From Malania oleifera (taxonomy: Eukaryota > Streptophyta > Magnoliopsida > Santalales > Ximeniaceae), in NCBI RefSeq assembly GCF_029873635.1, contig NC_080420.1, positions 52,653,457-52,717,456 on the forward strand: a stretch of 64,000 nt of DNA. Reading direction: 5' to 3'. The position numbers and the translations under genes were made by a program. Positions 22,697-35,723 of the stretch are shown here, piece by piece (positions within the stretch are counted from its first letter, which is position 1; every line of letters starts with the position of its first letter). The notes below the pieces were generated by a model that worked only from the letters and a program-made list of their open reading frames with translations, did not search any database and had not been told where the DNA came from.

Positions 22697-24503
22697 TGTG
22701 ATAAATCGGAAAAAAAAATTAATTAATTAATTAATTGTTAATAATAAAATAATAATAATAGTATAACACTTACCTATATACATATATGGATTGATATGAT
22801 GGCAGCATTCAAAATTGAATGTTTCAATCCAAGCCTTGACAAGGCAATTCAATTCCAATTTTGCTTCAGTCCACCCACTGCCATATGCAGTGCATGCTTG
22901 TTCTGCCCGCATTAAAATTCCACCCACATGCACGACAAACCTCCTCCCCAAACGTAAATTTTTAAGGCGGTCTTATCTTTCCCTTCCCTAGGCATGCATA
23001 TCCGCAAACAAGCAGTGTACAAAAATTACAAGATGTCATTCTTCAATCCTCTATAAATTGGAATAGATCTTCAATTAATTTTCATATGAAATTTTAAGGA
23101 GAAAATTGAAAGAAAAAGTGGGGAAAAAGATTTAGTGGTAAACGAAAAATTTTTGGTATACTTAAATTCTTACTCTTCCACCATTTCCAAATTCATTTTG
23201 GGAATTTGTTATTTTATTACGTTAGAGGAACGGATCAAAGGTAAGTGCGCTAAATTATGTCAGATTTTATTTTAAAGTATACTTGATTTAAATTAAGTAC
23301 GTGAATTTAATTATATCTATTTTATTTAAATATATACCTGAGTTAAATTAAACTATGCAGATTTGATCATATCCGTTTTTTTATTAAATATATTGAAGTA
23401 AAATTAAAATATGTGAATTTAATCATACCCGCGTTTTTATTTAAATATACCTGAGTATATTATTATAGATTTTCTTAGGTAATTTATAAAATTATAATTA
23501 GCACACAAATCGTGTGGCATGAGTTTATTTCATTGCATAAATGAGTAAGTATGAGATTTTTGTAGTGTTATATTTATTATATGATTTATTGAGAATAATG
23601 ATGAGATTTTATTACAAGTATTGTATTAAGAAATAATGGGATTTTTATGATATTGTTTTTATTGCATAAATTATAATTGTATGTTTTAAGAACTTTAATG
23701 GCTTGAATGTGATGGATGCTTGGTACCGTAACTACAAATGAGTATGAGTGCAGCCACACTATTGTGTAAGTATTGGTGGGTGACAATGGATTTGTCCTGA
23801 GTGCACACCTGCTTCCGGACCAGGATGTGATAAGAAAATCTCACTAACAGATGATGTTAGAATCTAATTTAGTTTAGTCGGCCAACAAAGTTAAGTCCAA
23901 TTTTCGGATCGCACAACTCGATCATGGGGGTAAACATGACACCCATAGAGCAAAAGGAGTTTTTTTATACATATTTATATATTTATGTGATCAGGACCAT
24001 TTATTAGGCCTAAATAATGATTTAAATAAAAAGTATGCATATATATATTTATACATGGCCATATTTGAAGGGTCTACATGATGATTTTTAGTAAAAAAAA
24101 GTATACGCATATATGTGAACAGAGCCCCGGTTAGTAGGGTTAAATGATTATGTGAAAGAAAGGTATAAAGTGGAGTATATATAGTTATATGCATAAAAAA
24201 TGATTTACAATTATTCAAATGTAGTTTTTAACAGTTAAATTATTAAATGAGTTATTTTTACACTGTAAAGCTCATCTTAACCACACATTTGTAATAATCT
24301 AGTCTATACTTACTGAGCATCGTCTTACCCTAATAATTATTTCACATTTCAAATAGCTATGCAGGACATACTGGAAATCAGGCATAGCGAGCATCTAGGC
24401 GGGTTTAGAGAATGTAGTTTAGAATAAATATTTATGTAATATTAGTTAAAGATATTTTTATATTCCATATGATGTAAATATTGTTATTTGGAGATATCCA
24501 TGT
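22697..24503 (+). repeat. G 5' LTR, left part
   Basis: Homologous to 40085-41910. A TATA box in CCTCTATAAATTGG lies near 23050. The LTR is interrupted at 24503 by solo LTR X and resumes at 29103. Confidence 0.85.
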
Positions 24504-24747
24504 TGTGACGCCCTAATTTTCCATACAACTTTTTTCCTATTAAATAATAATTATTAATCACATATACTCAACCATCGGCCACGTCAGAAACTCTGATATC
24601 GTAACAACATAACCCGACCCGAAGAGGATACCAAGTAAACAGTTATACAACAACCCTATCAGCGGAAGTCATTATATTACATGCCACAGCGAATACACAT
24701 ACCAGAATACTAACCCATCCATATATACATGTCTAACACATTCCCAA

Positions 24748-26718
24748 TGTAACGACCTGCTTAACTAATCATATAATAGAACATAGTAAATAAAATAGTC
24801 AACTCGAACCCCTGGATAGCGGGGACACTTGTCATACACAGCGGAACCTACGCAGTAGTAAATGTAAATCATCAATCTCAATACCACAAAATACATAATA
24901 CCAGAGTTAACTATAATCTCAAAACATTGTGTTTATATACAATCTCTCAAAATACAAAAATATCTCTAGGATCTCATATCAGAATTTCCTGATCCTAATT
25001 CAAGACTTACCCTCCTAATGGGGTAGCACGATAAACTCAACGGCGGCCATGACCCACCGGTCCTTCTGAGTTTCCTGAAAATCATTTAATGTTCAGGGAT
25101 GAGACATTTCTCAGTAAGGGAAAATAAACTAAATACAGTTGTGTGGCAACATGAATATTTAATGATAATATAGATATACAGTACATTTTCCATACCAGAA
25201 AACATTAATTATTTAATAACTACATAAACGTATACCTTTATATTTTTAATAAATCATACTAATCATAATTGTCTGGTATAACTAATAATATTGAAAACAT
25301 ACACAAGATGAATAGCTAGCTGATGTCATGTATTACCCCCCATGACGGGTTGTACAGCTCGAAGATGGGACCCGATAATAGCTAACCGACCACTGTCGAG
25401 TCAAAAATGTCTGTAAGTATGATGGGCCCGCCACACCCTGGTCCGGACTGCCAAGTGGATGTCTACAACTTTACAGTGAAAGCCACATCGACTATCCATC
25501 TCCCACCCCCTTGTGGGGTGGTTAGCACCAATCTGAACATAGATATCTGATCTATATAACTACGATACCGTGCTCCTGAAATTAAACTAAACTAACATCC
25601 GGGATCTGATAACATATAATACATGATAATATAGCGTTTAACATAAATGGATTGATAGCATTTTCTATAATTTCATAAATACAACCTTGCGCTGAACATT
25701 TCATAAATACAGCCTTGCGCTGGCTATCAATCACGGCCTTGTGCTGAATATCTCATACATATCATTCTGAATAAATAAATCAATTATCATGTATTTTCAA
25801 AAATCATAATGTACTGTGTTATTTCATAATTCCTAAAAACATGTTTACTCATAAAATTTGCCATAACATAATACTTTTCACGTAAAATAATATTCATGCC
25901 ACACAATGCTGAGTAAAATCATACATTTCATTCTAAAAATACATTTCTTGTATAACAACAATATTTTCCCAAATATGCATTTTCTCAATAATATTCAAAT
26001 ATAACACATGCTTTCCTGAAAATTAATTTGCTGATAAATAATACTAATTTGCATGAAAAAATAATTGCTTTAGTTTATTTCCTTACCAGACACTGGAAAG
26101 AAACCCCCTAAAAATTTCAGTCCTGCACTCGCAAGGTTCCCCGTTCAATTCCCTGAAAACAATAATTCCGAGAACTAAATTTCAGTATTTTTCTGTGAAT
26201 ATCATTTCCTAAAACTACAATAAGACCAAATTTGGTATAAAAAGTCTTACCTCAACTCAGGAATGAATTTCAACTCGCTTCCACCAATGATCCACTCCGG
26301 CAGATTTGGAGAGAACTTTCCCAGGAGCGTCGTGGTGGCCTCAGATTGTCGATCTGGCGAACGACGGAGCTGAAATTGAAGAGAGAGGAGAGAGAAACCG
26401 TGAGGAGAGAGAGAGGGAGCGATTTTTCTAATTTTTTGGTGAAAAACTAAGTTCTAGGCTATTTATACTAGGGGCTTTGTCGACGATCCACGTCGCCTCG
26501 TCGATGAGGTCAAGAGAAAATTTGTCGACGAACTCTCCCCTTCGTTGACGAAATTCAAAGTTGCCCAAAACAACCTCTCGGTATCTTCTCGTCAACGAGG
26601 AACACCTTTGTCAACGAGCCTATACTGCCACTTCGCGTTCGTCGACGAAGGCTGCTGCCTCCTTCTGTTCGATTTCCATTTTCCTCTCTTTTCTTTATTA
26701 TTTAAAATACCATTATTC
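24748..26718 (-). mobile_element. LTR B: solo LTR nested in LTR X, right end eroded
   Basis: It begins TGTAACGACCTGC, the reverse complement of the LTR A 3' end, and follows LTR A in reverse for about 1.97 kb. The right end stops at about 26718 (ACCATTATTC), before the expected CGTCACA terminus, so about 15-18 bp are lost and no target duplication can be read. A minus-strand TATA box (GTATAAATAG) lies near 26468-26459, with a GTCGACGA array at 26478-26652. Confidence 0.75.
26478..26652 (-). promoter_or_regulatory. GTCGACGA palindrome array in LTR B
   Basis: Seven copies (for example TTTGTCGACGAACT and GTTCGTCGACGAAGG) lie directly upstream of the minus-strand TATA box, as in LTR A. Confidence 0.72.
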
Positions 26719-27660
26719 CTTGGGTCTAGGAGAACATACATCCCTAGTTCATACACTCACCCTATATATCAGGGTATCAGCTCCTATCTATCTCGGAGCT
26801 CTATCATCTAGTCTATCTCGGTTTCTTGAAATGTTCAGATATTTGGATGAGACACATCTCAGTAAGACGGAATAAATTATTTACAGTGTGTGGCAAAATG
26901 AGTTTCATTATATCATGACATACTCTTTTAAATCATCATATCATCCGAGAAAATAAACTGATATATGCTCATAATCATATAGATATAAAACATAAGCTTT
27001 TAATTCCATTTTCAAATTCATTCACACGCAACCTATGTTTACCAACGAAGTTCCCAAATATGTGGGAGATTACACACCCATACATGTAGCTCCCCTCTAC
27101 TTTGGTATCGTTTGTATTCTTGCCTGATTAACTCGGTTTCGGCTACAACTGATACTTATCAAGGCACTCACCTTACTCAGTAAGCCCTCAGGCGGAGTGT
27201 TTTACTTTGCTTTAATTATTTATGTTATTAACTCACGCTCTTCCGTTTCCTATTTTCATCATTCTTTCATTTCCCATTTACATCTCACCATCCATCCCAT
27301 GAGTGTCCTCGGTAACCATTGCATATCGCGTTTGTAACTTATAGCTACCTTGAGGATATTTCTCCATGCCATGCTTCCCCCCATGGTCAGGGTTGTGTGG
27401 TTCGAATGCTGGATCTTAAACGTAGTTGGCCTACCCGGTTAGATAAAAATAAACATACCATATACCCGTCTGTAGTACGAATGACCTGCCTCACCCTGGT
27501 CTGGACTCCAGGGGGCAAAACTATCCTCCACTCTAACTCATTCGACCGTCACACCACACGCTCCACGAATCTGTGTGGTTGCACGTAATCACCACTAGCA
27601 ACGGTACCATGCTCATTATCGCAATCCATCTTTTAGGGTTTTCATTTCCACCTTTCCACT

Positions 27661-27940
27661 TTCACATATCAGTATTCACCATGCAGTATTCACATTGCAT
27701 TAATCACATTTCAATATTCACATTGCAGCATTTACATTGCAATATTCATATTTCCAGTATTCATATTGTAGTATTCACATTGCAATATTCCCATTTTCAA
27801 TATTCACGATCCAGTATACACATTTCAAGATTCACATTCAATTTTCACATCTCAGTATTCATATTACAGAATTCACATTGCAATATTTCCATTTCCATAT
27901 TCATATATCAATATTCACAGTTCAGTATTCACATTAGGTT
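27661..27940. repeat. Degenerate tandem repeat, about 15-bp unit
   Basis: A run of units close to GTATTCACATTGCAA, about 15-17 bp each and roughly 18 copies, within LTR X. Long open frames seen here come from this periodicity and are not genes. Confidence 0.75.
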
Positions 27941-28721
27941 CTCATTCTCTTCTATTTCATTCACAACGTTTCAATACACACTTCATCTCATTCATATATA
28001 TATATTTTATATATCTTATTTCACATTTTTTTTCTCATATCTCAGTAAAACAATATCAACATTTCATATTTCTTCCATTTTCCAGCATACAGATCTATGC
28101 TAAATTTTTCATCATTTCTCAGTTGGTACTCATTGACTTAACACTTTTCTTCATTTTCCATATTTCAAACCTCATATTTCAATATAGATTTCATAACCTC
28201 ATTATTCTCAATGTAAATCATTTAACCCAATTTCAAATACATTTCAATATAAATTCTATGCCACACAATTTTCATCTGATATTCATATCATAATAATTTC
28301 AAGTAAAATATCATATTTCAATTTCTCATATTTCTAAAACTAGTAATTTTCAGAAAAGACTGCTATAATTTATTCCCCTTACCTGCCTTGCTGAGAGGTC
28401 CACTAACACCCTAAATCTTACGCTCCATGGCGTTCACAATTCAAAAGCTTGAAATTGTATTAAGCCCAGATCATTCAGCTCAACTTCTAAAATATTTATC
28501 ATTCAGCAGTCCTTAGACTCTATATACTTCAAATTAACATTAAAACTCTAAAATAGCCCACTTACCCTGGTTTTGGGATGGTGCTCCGGAACCCTAAATT
28601 GAAAATTTGCTCCGGTGAAGTTGAAGAAAATCCTTCCTAGATCCTCGTGGTGGTTCCCGATCGTTGATTCAAACTAAAATGAATCTGAAATCGAAGAGAG
28701 AAAGGGGGGGTACCGTAGGGT

Positions 28722-28755
28722 TTGTGTGTGTGTGTGTGTGTGCGTGTGCGTGTGC

Positions 28756-28805
<50 letters not shown>
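28722..28805. repeat. (GT)n(GA)n microsatellite
   Basis: GT tract with GC interruptions, then a GA tract. A second copy in the duplicated unit lies at about 30437-30513. Confidence 0.92.
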
Positions 28806-28861
28806 AGGAATTTTATTTTATTTAACGAAATCAACTTGCGCGACTTTCTTATATTCAACAC

Positions 28862-29022
28862 TGCAGAGAAAACCATCGTTGGTTTTCTCAGGCTTCCAGG
28901 AAACCGTCACCGGTTTTCTCTTTAACTGGCCCAATTTTACCGTTTAACCTGTTACCAACCCACGGTAAAACCATATAACTGTCAACGGTTTACTTAATGC
29001 TCCAGAAAATCGTCACCGATTT
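28862..29022 (-). promoter_or_regulatory. AAACCGTC/ACCGGTTT palindrome array in LTR X
   Basis: Four inverted units, such as GGAAACCGTCACCGGTTTTC and AGAAAATCGTCACCGATTTC, lie upstream of the minus-strand TATA-like box. The duplicated copy is at about 30565-30735. Confidence 0.65.
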
Positions 29023-29102
29023 CTCTTCACCAACCCAAAAATCCTTTTTTTAATTATTTTTATTATTATATTTTTTGGGTCTCTACACATGTAAATATGG
29101 TT

Positions 29103-29214
29103 ATTTAGTAGTCTGGTTTATAATATTTGAGGTTTTAAATTACTTCCGTTGCTTACACTAAATTTATTTGTGGAAAGTCGCACCCTGGACACAATTGGGG
29201 TTCGAGGTGTCACA
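29103..29214 (+). repeat. G 5' LTR, right part
   Basis: It continues the LTR after X and ends GGGGTTCGAGGTGTCACA. It is homologous to 41925-42043. A second copy in the tandem duplication ends at 30921. Confidence 0.85.
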
Positions 29215-29218
29215 GTTG

Positions 29219-29231
29219 TGGTATCAGAGCC
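29219..29231 (+). other. G primer-binding site, copy 1
   Basis: TGGTATCAGAGCC lies four bases after the LTR and is a perfect tRNA-iMet complement. Confidence 0.9.
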
Positions 29232-30089
29232 TAGGAGATAAATTCTGTAAACTTTAATAAATAATTTTACCAGAGTATATGTATGAATTATGATGAGTGT
29301 TAGCTTTAGTGTAATCCCAAGAGGGTGGTGAATTGGTATTATAAAATTTCTCACCTAGATCAATTAACCAGCAACAGTATTTCACAACCATAAGGTCAAT
29401 CTAGTGTAGATAAAATAAATCAATATATATTTAGCACAATTAAACTTCACAAGTAAACTAATTAATCATGCACAATAAAGTAGTAAAGAGAGATAACACC
29501 ATATATGTTATTGAGGTTTAGCAACAGTGCCTACGTCCCCACCTTGGCTCACAAGCAAAAGGATTACACTAAGGCTCACTTTACAGGTGAAGCGGCACCG
29601 AAATACAACCAGGTCAAATTAACATAGGGCTGACCTCAACCTTTACAACCAATCCTTCCGGACTAGTTTAATGCCCTCTCAGGTCACGCCTAGAATATAA
29701 CCAAATCACAATACAAGATGTGTACAAAATATATGCTTCTCAACTAAGCAGATTTGTACCAATATAATCAACACACTATAGTATGATAGGATATGATAAG
29801 CTCAATGTAGTTTTAATGTCTACTCTCAACAAAAATAGTGCAAGTATAGCAATCAGTACACGAGAGTGTATGTGCTAGGATCTTTGTGTCAAAATACTAA
29901 TATCAATCACAAGATACAACGACAAAGATCTTCACTACATGAGCAAATATCTAAAAAATATTTTTCTCAAAAATAAGCACAAGAGATATTTGAAATCAGT
30001 TTGTACAAATTTATTTCATGAACAAAATGCAATACGAGCTCTTAAGTATTGCAATGATGATGCAAAACTCACAAGCTCTAAGGAGTTTT

Positions 30090-30469
30090 CCCCTTACCTG
30101 GCTTGTTAAGAGGTTCACTAACACCCTAAATCTTACGCTCCATAGCGTTCACAACTCAAAAGCCTGAAATTGCATTAACCCCAGATCATTCAACTCAACT
30201 TTCAAAATATTTATCATTTAGCAGTCCCTAAACTCTATATACTCCAAATTAATACTAAAACTCTAAAATACCCCACTTACCCTGATTTTGGGATGGTGTC
30301 TTGGAACCCCAAATTGAAAATCTGCTCCGGTGAAGTTGAAGAGAATCCTTCCTAGATCCTCATGGTGGTTCCTGATCGTTGATTTAGACTAAAATGAAGT
30401 CGAAATCGAAGAGAGAAAGGGAGGGGTACCATAGGGTTTGTGAGAGTGTGTGAGAGAGAGAGTGTAAGT

Positions 30470-30513
<44 letters not shown>

Positions 30514-31799
30514 TGGAATTTAATTTCATTTAATGAAATCAACTCGCGAGACTTTCTTATATTCAACACTATAGAGAAAACCGTAGCCGGTTTTCTCAGG
30601 CTCCTAGGAAACCGTCACCAATTTTCTCTTTAACTAACCCAGTTTTACTGTTTAACCTGTTATCGACCCGCGGTAAAACCATATAACCATCAACGGTTTA
30701 CTTAATGCTGTAGAAAACTGTTATCGATTTTCTCTTCACAAACCCAAAAATCCTTTTCTTCAATTATTTTTATTATATTATTCGGGTCTCTAGATATGTA
30801 AACATGGTTATTTAGTACTATAGTTTATAATATTTGAGGTTTTAAATTACGTTTTTTGCTTACACTAAATTTATTTGTGGAAAGTCGCACCATGGACACA
30901 ATTGGGGTTTGGGGCGTCACAGTTGTGATATCAGAGCCTAGGAGATAAATTCTGTAGACTTTAACAAATAATTTTACCAGAGTATATGTATGAATTATGA
31001 TGAGTGTTAACTTTACTGTAATCCCAAGAGGGGATGAATTGGTATTATAAAATTTCTCACCTTGGTCAATTAACCAGCATCAGTATTTCACAACCCTAAG
31101 GTCAATCTAGTGTAGATAAAATAAATCAATATATATTTAGTGGAAATTAAACTTCACAAGTAAACTAATTAACCATGCACAATAAAGCGGTAAAGAGAGA
31201 TAACACCAGATATATTATTAAGGTTCGACAACAGTGCCTATGTCCCCGCCTTGGCTCACAAGTAAAAGGATTACACTAAGGCTCACATTATGGGTGGAGC
31301 GGCACCAATATACAACCAGGTCAAATTAATACAGGGCTAACCTCAACCTTTACAACCAATCCTTCCAGGCTGGATTAACGCCCCCTCAGGCCACGCCTAG
31401 AATATAACCAAATCACAATACAAGATGTGTACAAAATATGTGCTTCTCAACTAAGCAGATTTGTACCAGTATAATCAACATACTACAGTATGATAGGGTA
31501 TGATAAGCTCAATGTAGTTTTAATGTCTACTCTCAACAAAAATAATACAAGTATAGCAATCAGTATGTGAGAGTGTATTTGCTAGGATCTTTGTGTCAAA
31601 ATAATAATATCAGTCACTAGATACAACGACAAAGATCTTCACTACACAAGAAAATATCTAAAAAATATTTTTCTTAAAAATAAGCACAAAAGATATTTGA
31701 AATCGGTTTGTAAAAATTTATTTCATGAACAAAATGCAATACGAGCTCTTGAGTATTGCAATGATGATGCAAAACTCACAAGCTCTAAGGAGTTTTCCC
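30090..31799. repeat. Tandem duplication, unit 2
   Basis: Second copy of 28375-30089, at about 90 % identity by eye. It contains a second LTR end (to 30921), a second, mutated PBS and a second S1 start (about 31010). Confidence 0.88.
30926..30938 (+). other. G primer-binding site, duplicated copy
   Basis: TGATATCAGAGCC carries one G-to-A change from copy 1 at 29219-29231. Confidence 0.85.
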
Positions 31800-32184
31800 A
31801 AGAAAGACTTATTGATAAAGTCTCCAAGAAAAACTTTAAGCTTACTCTCAAATGAAAATAAATCTCAATCAAGTGGAACAAAAAGAGTGTAAGCTTAATG
31901 AGACAATCACAAGAACACTCATACTAAACGATTTTCGCAATATGGATGAGTAAGAATGGAAGTATGGAGCTTGAATATGAGAAATGAGATTTTTGAATTT
32001 CAGAGAAAATCTGCTAATTGTATTTGCTAATTCATTCCTAATCCATGCAAATGAGGGGGTATATACCGACACCCCAAAAATTATAAAATGTTTGAGACCT
32101 ATCTGGTATTTTTGGAAAAGTTTAAATAGAGTTAATAAAAATTAACCTCATTTTAACCTAGGTAAAATCCGAACAACCCAAGAG

Positions 32185-32540
32185 GGTCGCTCGACCATTT
32201 TTAAGGTTCGGTTGACCGAGTTGCTCAGTTTGGTCGACTAAGGAGTATTTGACTGAGGAGATGGTCGACCAGACTTGAGGTGATTTCAAAACCTCCAAGG
32301 TTCGGTCGACCGGACTAAGTTCTGTTGATCGAATTGGGATATTCAGTTGACTAGGCCATTTTTATTCTTCAAGTTCGGTCAACCAGGGCATTGGAGTTTC
32401 CCCAAGTTCTAGTTTGGTCAACTAGGGCGTTGCAGTTCATTTTAGAAGTGGTCGACCAACTGGTCAACTTTTTGACCCTAGAGAGGTTCAATCGACCGAA
32501 GTGCTCTGTGTGTTGGGGTTCGGTCGACCTAACACGCCAG
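32185..32540 (-). promoter_or_regulatory. GGTCGACCGA palindrome array in S1
   Basis: About ten full or decayed copies of TTCGGTCGACCGAA occur (for example GGTTCGGTCGACCGGAC and TTCGGTCGACCTAAC), upstream of the minus-strand TATA box. Confidence 0.72.
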
Positions 32541-32995
32541 CTTTGTGCAATTCAGTTCTATGGAGTCACCCCTATTCATATGAAAATTAATTCTAAGATT
32601 ATGGGGGACTTTTCAAATAATATTTTGGGTTCTATGGTCAGCCTAAGGTCTTTGAGCTTATCTATCCTATCATGCATGCAATGTATTAATTATTACAGAC
32701 CATTAATATATTACTATTACAGACCCGAAATGAAGATAATATAAATTACAACAAATGAATCTTCTGGGTCTTTATTCTTCAAGTCTTCACATGCCATCAA
32801 ATGATCTTACTAATATGAACCTGCACACAAACTTAATAGACATTAAATACCTAAGTATTTGTCAAAATCAAAATATGGTATGACTTATAAGGTCAACAAT
32901 GAGGGTAGGAATGGGTAGGCTAGGATATTTTTAGCCGATTATTTTGATACGTCGTAATTTATGATTCTAAAATAACTTTTGTCTTTTTCTTCAGA

Positions 32996-33196
32996 ATGGA
33001 CCCTAGAGATAACAACATGAATGCTGAAGGAAGTAATAATAATATAGGGGATTTCAACGAAGAAGGCATTAATTCTACTTCGGTCCTACGTGAGTTAACC
33101 CAACAGGTTATGGTAGAAATTCTGCGGAGCTCTAGGGGACAGAATTGTCCACCCACTGACTAGGGTTGTACCATTGAGTAGTTTACCTGCATGAAA
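32996..33196 (+). pseudogene. G gag start
   Basis: An ATG at 32996 opens MDPRDNNMNAEGSNNN, then TSVLRELTQQVMVEILRSSR and, after a stop, TIEQFTCM. This is the N-terminus of a Tekay-type gag, cut by LTR D. Confidence 0.75.
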
Positions 33197-35718
33197 TGTA
33201 ACGCCCCGAATCCTTAATCCCGGGTCCGGCGCGTTATATCTGATAATATCCTGATAGATCATAATCTATAACATACGCAGTGGAAAACATAACCATAATC
33301 TCTATATAACATAATACCAGAGTTTACTAATTCTAACTACCAACCATAATAAATTAATCATCCATCAGTATTCAAATATATATATGTCTCCAAAACATTA
33401 TCCACTAATACTAGTATGTTTCACAACTATCCATATCTTATAAAACTTAAAACATAAATCATAAAACATAAAATATACATATCAAAATTAACATAAAGAT
33501 ATACCATTTTCTCTTTCTATTTCCCAAAAATGCTATAAAATCTCGAGCTCTCTAAGCTCGATCTCAAGGAACTCCTGAAAAATATAATTTCATATTTGGG
33601 TGAGACACATCTCAGTAAAGGAAGAAACAATATATTAAAACAGTGTGTGGCCAACATGAGTTTATATATGACATATTATTTAACATTTGAAAATCGTTAA
33701 CATAATTTCTGAAATCATTCCCTGAACCTAATCAAACACATACAAATATTTAACTCACGAGATTACCCGAGGATAGGGGTGATTACTTGTCCATACAAGT
33801 AACACCCCTCTGCTTTGATACCTAGGCAACCCAAAGGTCGCAGCTAAAGCGTACCAGGGCACTCACTTTACTCAGTAAGCCCTAAAGTGATAAATTAATC
33901 TCGTACTCACGCATTCAACAATAGTTTACCTGTAAAGGCCCTAAGGATAGGGAATTCTACCTGCCCATAGAAGTAGGTTCCCTCTGCCCTAGTGCATTAT
34001 GCAGCTATTGTCACATTCGAAGCTACTAGTGCACTCGCCTTACTCAGCAAGCCCTCAGGCGAAGAGTGCGCCCGCCCCAATCGTGACATGTTCTACGTAC
34101 ATACATACTTCTAATATCATAATACATCATTCTTTCCATTGTTATTCAATCATTCACATTTTTTCATGTTCATAACTTAACATTTCCTTGTGTTTCACTT
34201 TAAGTGACTCTTTCCCATTTGTATCATTCACATTTCACATTTCATTTCATTGCATTGTCATTCCTTGTCATTTCATTTCATAACGTTTTCATTTCATTCC
34301 TTTGTACTACAGCCACTCTTTAGTCGTCATTTGCTAGTCCACATAGAAATGCGCTAGAATATGCTATACAGCTCCTTTTAGTTGTCATCAGTTAGTCCAC
34401 ATAGAAATGTGCTAGAATCTACTAACCCGACTTTCAGCTGTTGTACCTTTACATGGTTGCATTTAACATACACAGGCAACATTGTCCATATCGTATTTTA
34501 TTCATAATGTCTTACTTACTTAACCTGCATCTCATACATTTAACATATATTTGCACAGAATCTCATGCCACACAGTTTAGTAGTAAAATTCTTACATATT
34601 TCTCATAAAATAAGTCAACCCATATTTAACATTTATATGCTCAAAATACATTTCATTTCTTATATAATTCATCAGAAAATTCTTTTCACTTTCATTCGTT
34701 CACTTTCACATATACATAACCATATCGACAATCCTAAGCTCAGAAAACATAAATTTCATGGCTGGCATTTTAAACCCACATAAAAACATATATACATAAA
34801 TAACACATAGTCATTTTTAATTCATGAAAAACCTGATTTAATATATAAATTTTCCTCTTACTTGATTTCTTGAACTACGCCAATAGGGATCCCGAAAAAT
34901 ACCTACGGCGCTCACCCGGACCCTAAATCAAAAATCCTAATTCAATTAAATTAATCCTAAATAAAATATTATTTTAATACTTCCTAGACCTTTAAATACT
35001 GAATAAATAAATATACCCTTAAATATAGTCAAATTACCAAAATTTTCAAATTCCACTTTCGCTTTGGAGTGGGGTCTAGAAAATCCCAATTGAAAAATTA
35101 CCTATGCCAAAATGACGATATCAACGACTAGGACCCGATGGTGGTGCCTGATCATCGATTTAATAGCAGATTTAAAGCAAAATTGAGAAAATGAGGAAAA
35201 ATTACATTTCCCCAGAAGCAATACCTAAGTTGTTCCCATGACAAATCCGCTCCAGTAGAAATGTCGATAGCAGAACTAGGAACCCAACGGCACCTTTCGT
35301 TTCTCGCTCAGACGAATATTCGTCGAGAAATGAGGGGAGAGAGAGAGGCGAAGACGGAGAGGCGTGCAGCGTGAAAGAATTACAGAGAGAGAGATTGAAG
35401 AAGAAGAATAAGAAGGTGATGGAATTTTTTAATTTTCTTTATCTTTTTTTTTTCTTTTACTTACATTAACATAATTCTATTGTATCATATATATATATAT
35501 CTTTATTCCAATTTTTTTTTACTATTCTTTTATTTATTTAATTAATTTAATAATATTTAATTAATTCATTAATTAATTAATAATTACTCTTTTTTTCATA
35601 CTATTTATTTTTATTTGTTTATTTAACACATTAATTAATAGTGTTCAACCAATTAATTAATTATTAATTTTAATTATTTATTTTTATTTTTAAAATTTTT
35701 TTTTCTATGGTTATTACA
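33197..35718 (-). mobile_element. LTR D: solo LTR in G gag
   Basis: A 2522-bp unit in plus reading runs TGTAACGCCCCGAA...GGTTATTACA, with TGAAA (33192-33196) and TGAAC (35719-35723) as a 5-bp duplication with one mismatch. The gag frame resumes right after it (PLTFEGRVDPIVAEK). It contains the GAGACACATCTCAGTAAAG block (about 33601) and two copies of a TTACTCAG(T/C)AAGCCCT segment (about 33870, 34042). It is related to X but lacks the CpG palindrome array. The last 300 bp are extremely AT-rich. Confidence 0.83.
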
Positions 35719-35723
35719 TGAAC

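Larger units (their letters stand above)
24504..29097 (-). mobile_element. LTR X: solo LTR inserted in the G 5' LTR, holding LTR B
   Basis: Plus-strand ends TGTGACGCCC and GGGTCTCTACA carry a perfect 5-bp duplication CATGT (24499-24503, 29098-29102). The uninterrupted 3' LTR of G shows the empty site. Net length without LTR B is about 2.6 kb. It contains the GAGACACATCTCAGTAAG block (about 26850), a degenerate tandem repeat (27661-27940), a GT/GA microsatellite and an array of AAACCGTC/ACCGGTTT palindromes (28862-29022). A minus-strand TATA-like GAATATAAG lies at about 28856-28848, so orientation is minus. Confidence 0.78.
28375..30089. repeat. Tandem duplication, unit 1 (1.7 kb)
   Basis: This unit repeats as 30090-31799. 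It contains the end of LTR X, the last part of the G 5' LTR, the PBS and the start of S1. A 235-bp sample differs at about 9 % by eye, mostly transitions. The junctions share a short TTCCCC/TTTTCCC microhomology. Confidence 0.88.
29298..32898 (-). mobile_element. S1: S-family solo LTR in the G leader
   Basis: It begins TGTTAGCTTTAGTGTAATCC and ends AAGGTCAACA, with a perfect duplication ATGAG (29293-29297, 32899-32903). The same family occurs as S', S'' and S'''. The nominal length includes one extra 1.7-kb duplicated unit; without it S1 is about 1.9 kb. Orientation is minus, judging from GGTATATACC near 32059 lying downstream (on the minus strand) of a GGTCGACCGA array at 32185-32540. No coding region is present. 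Superfamily unresolved. Confidence 0.78.

Noticed and set aside
27573..28103. Plus-strand frame of 176 residues rich in His, Ile and Ser
   Set aside because: A by-product of the 15-bp tandem repeat in LTR X.
28637..28947. Frames encoding (CV)n, (RV)n or (TH)n
   Set aside because: Translation of a GT/GA microsatellite.
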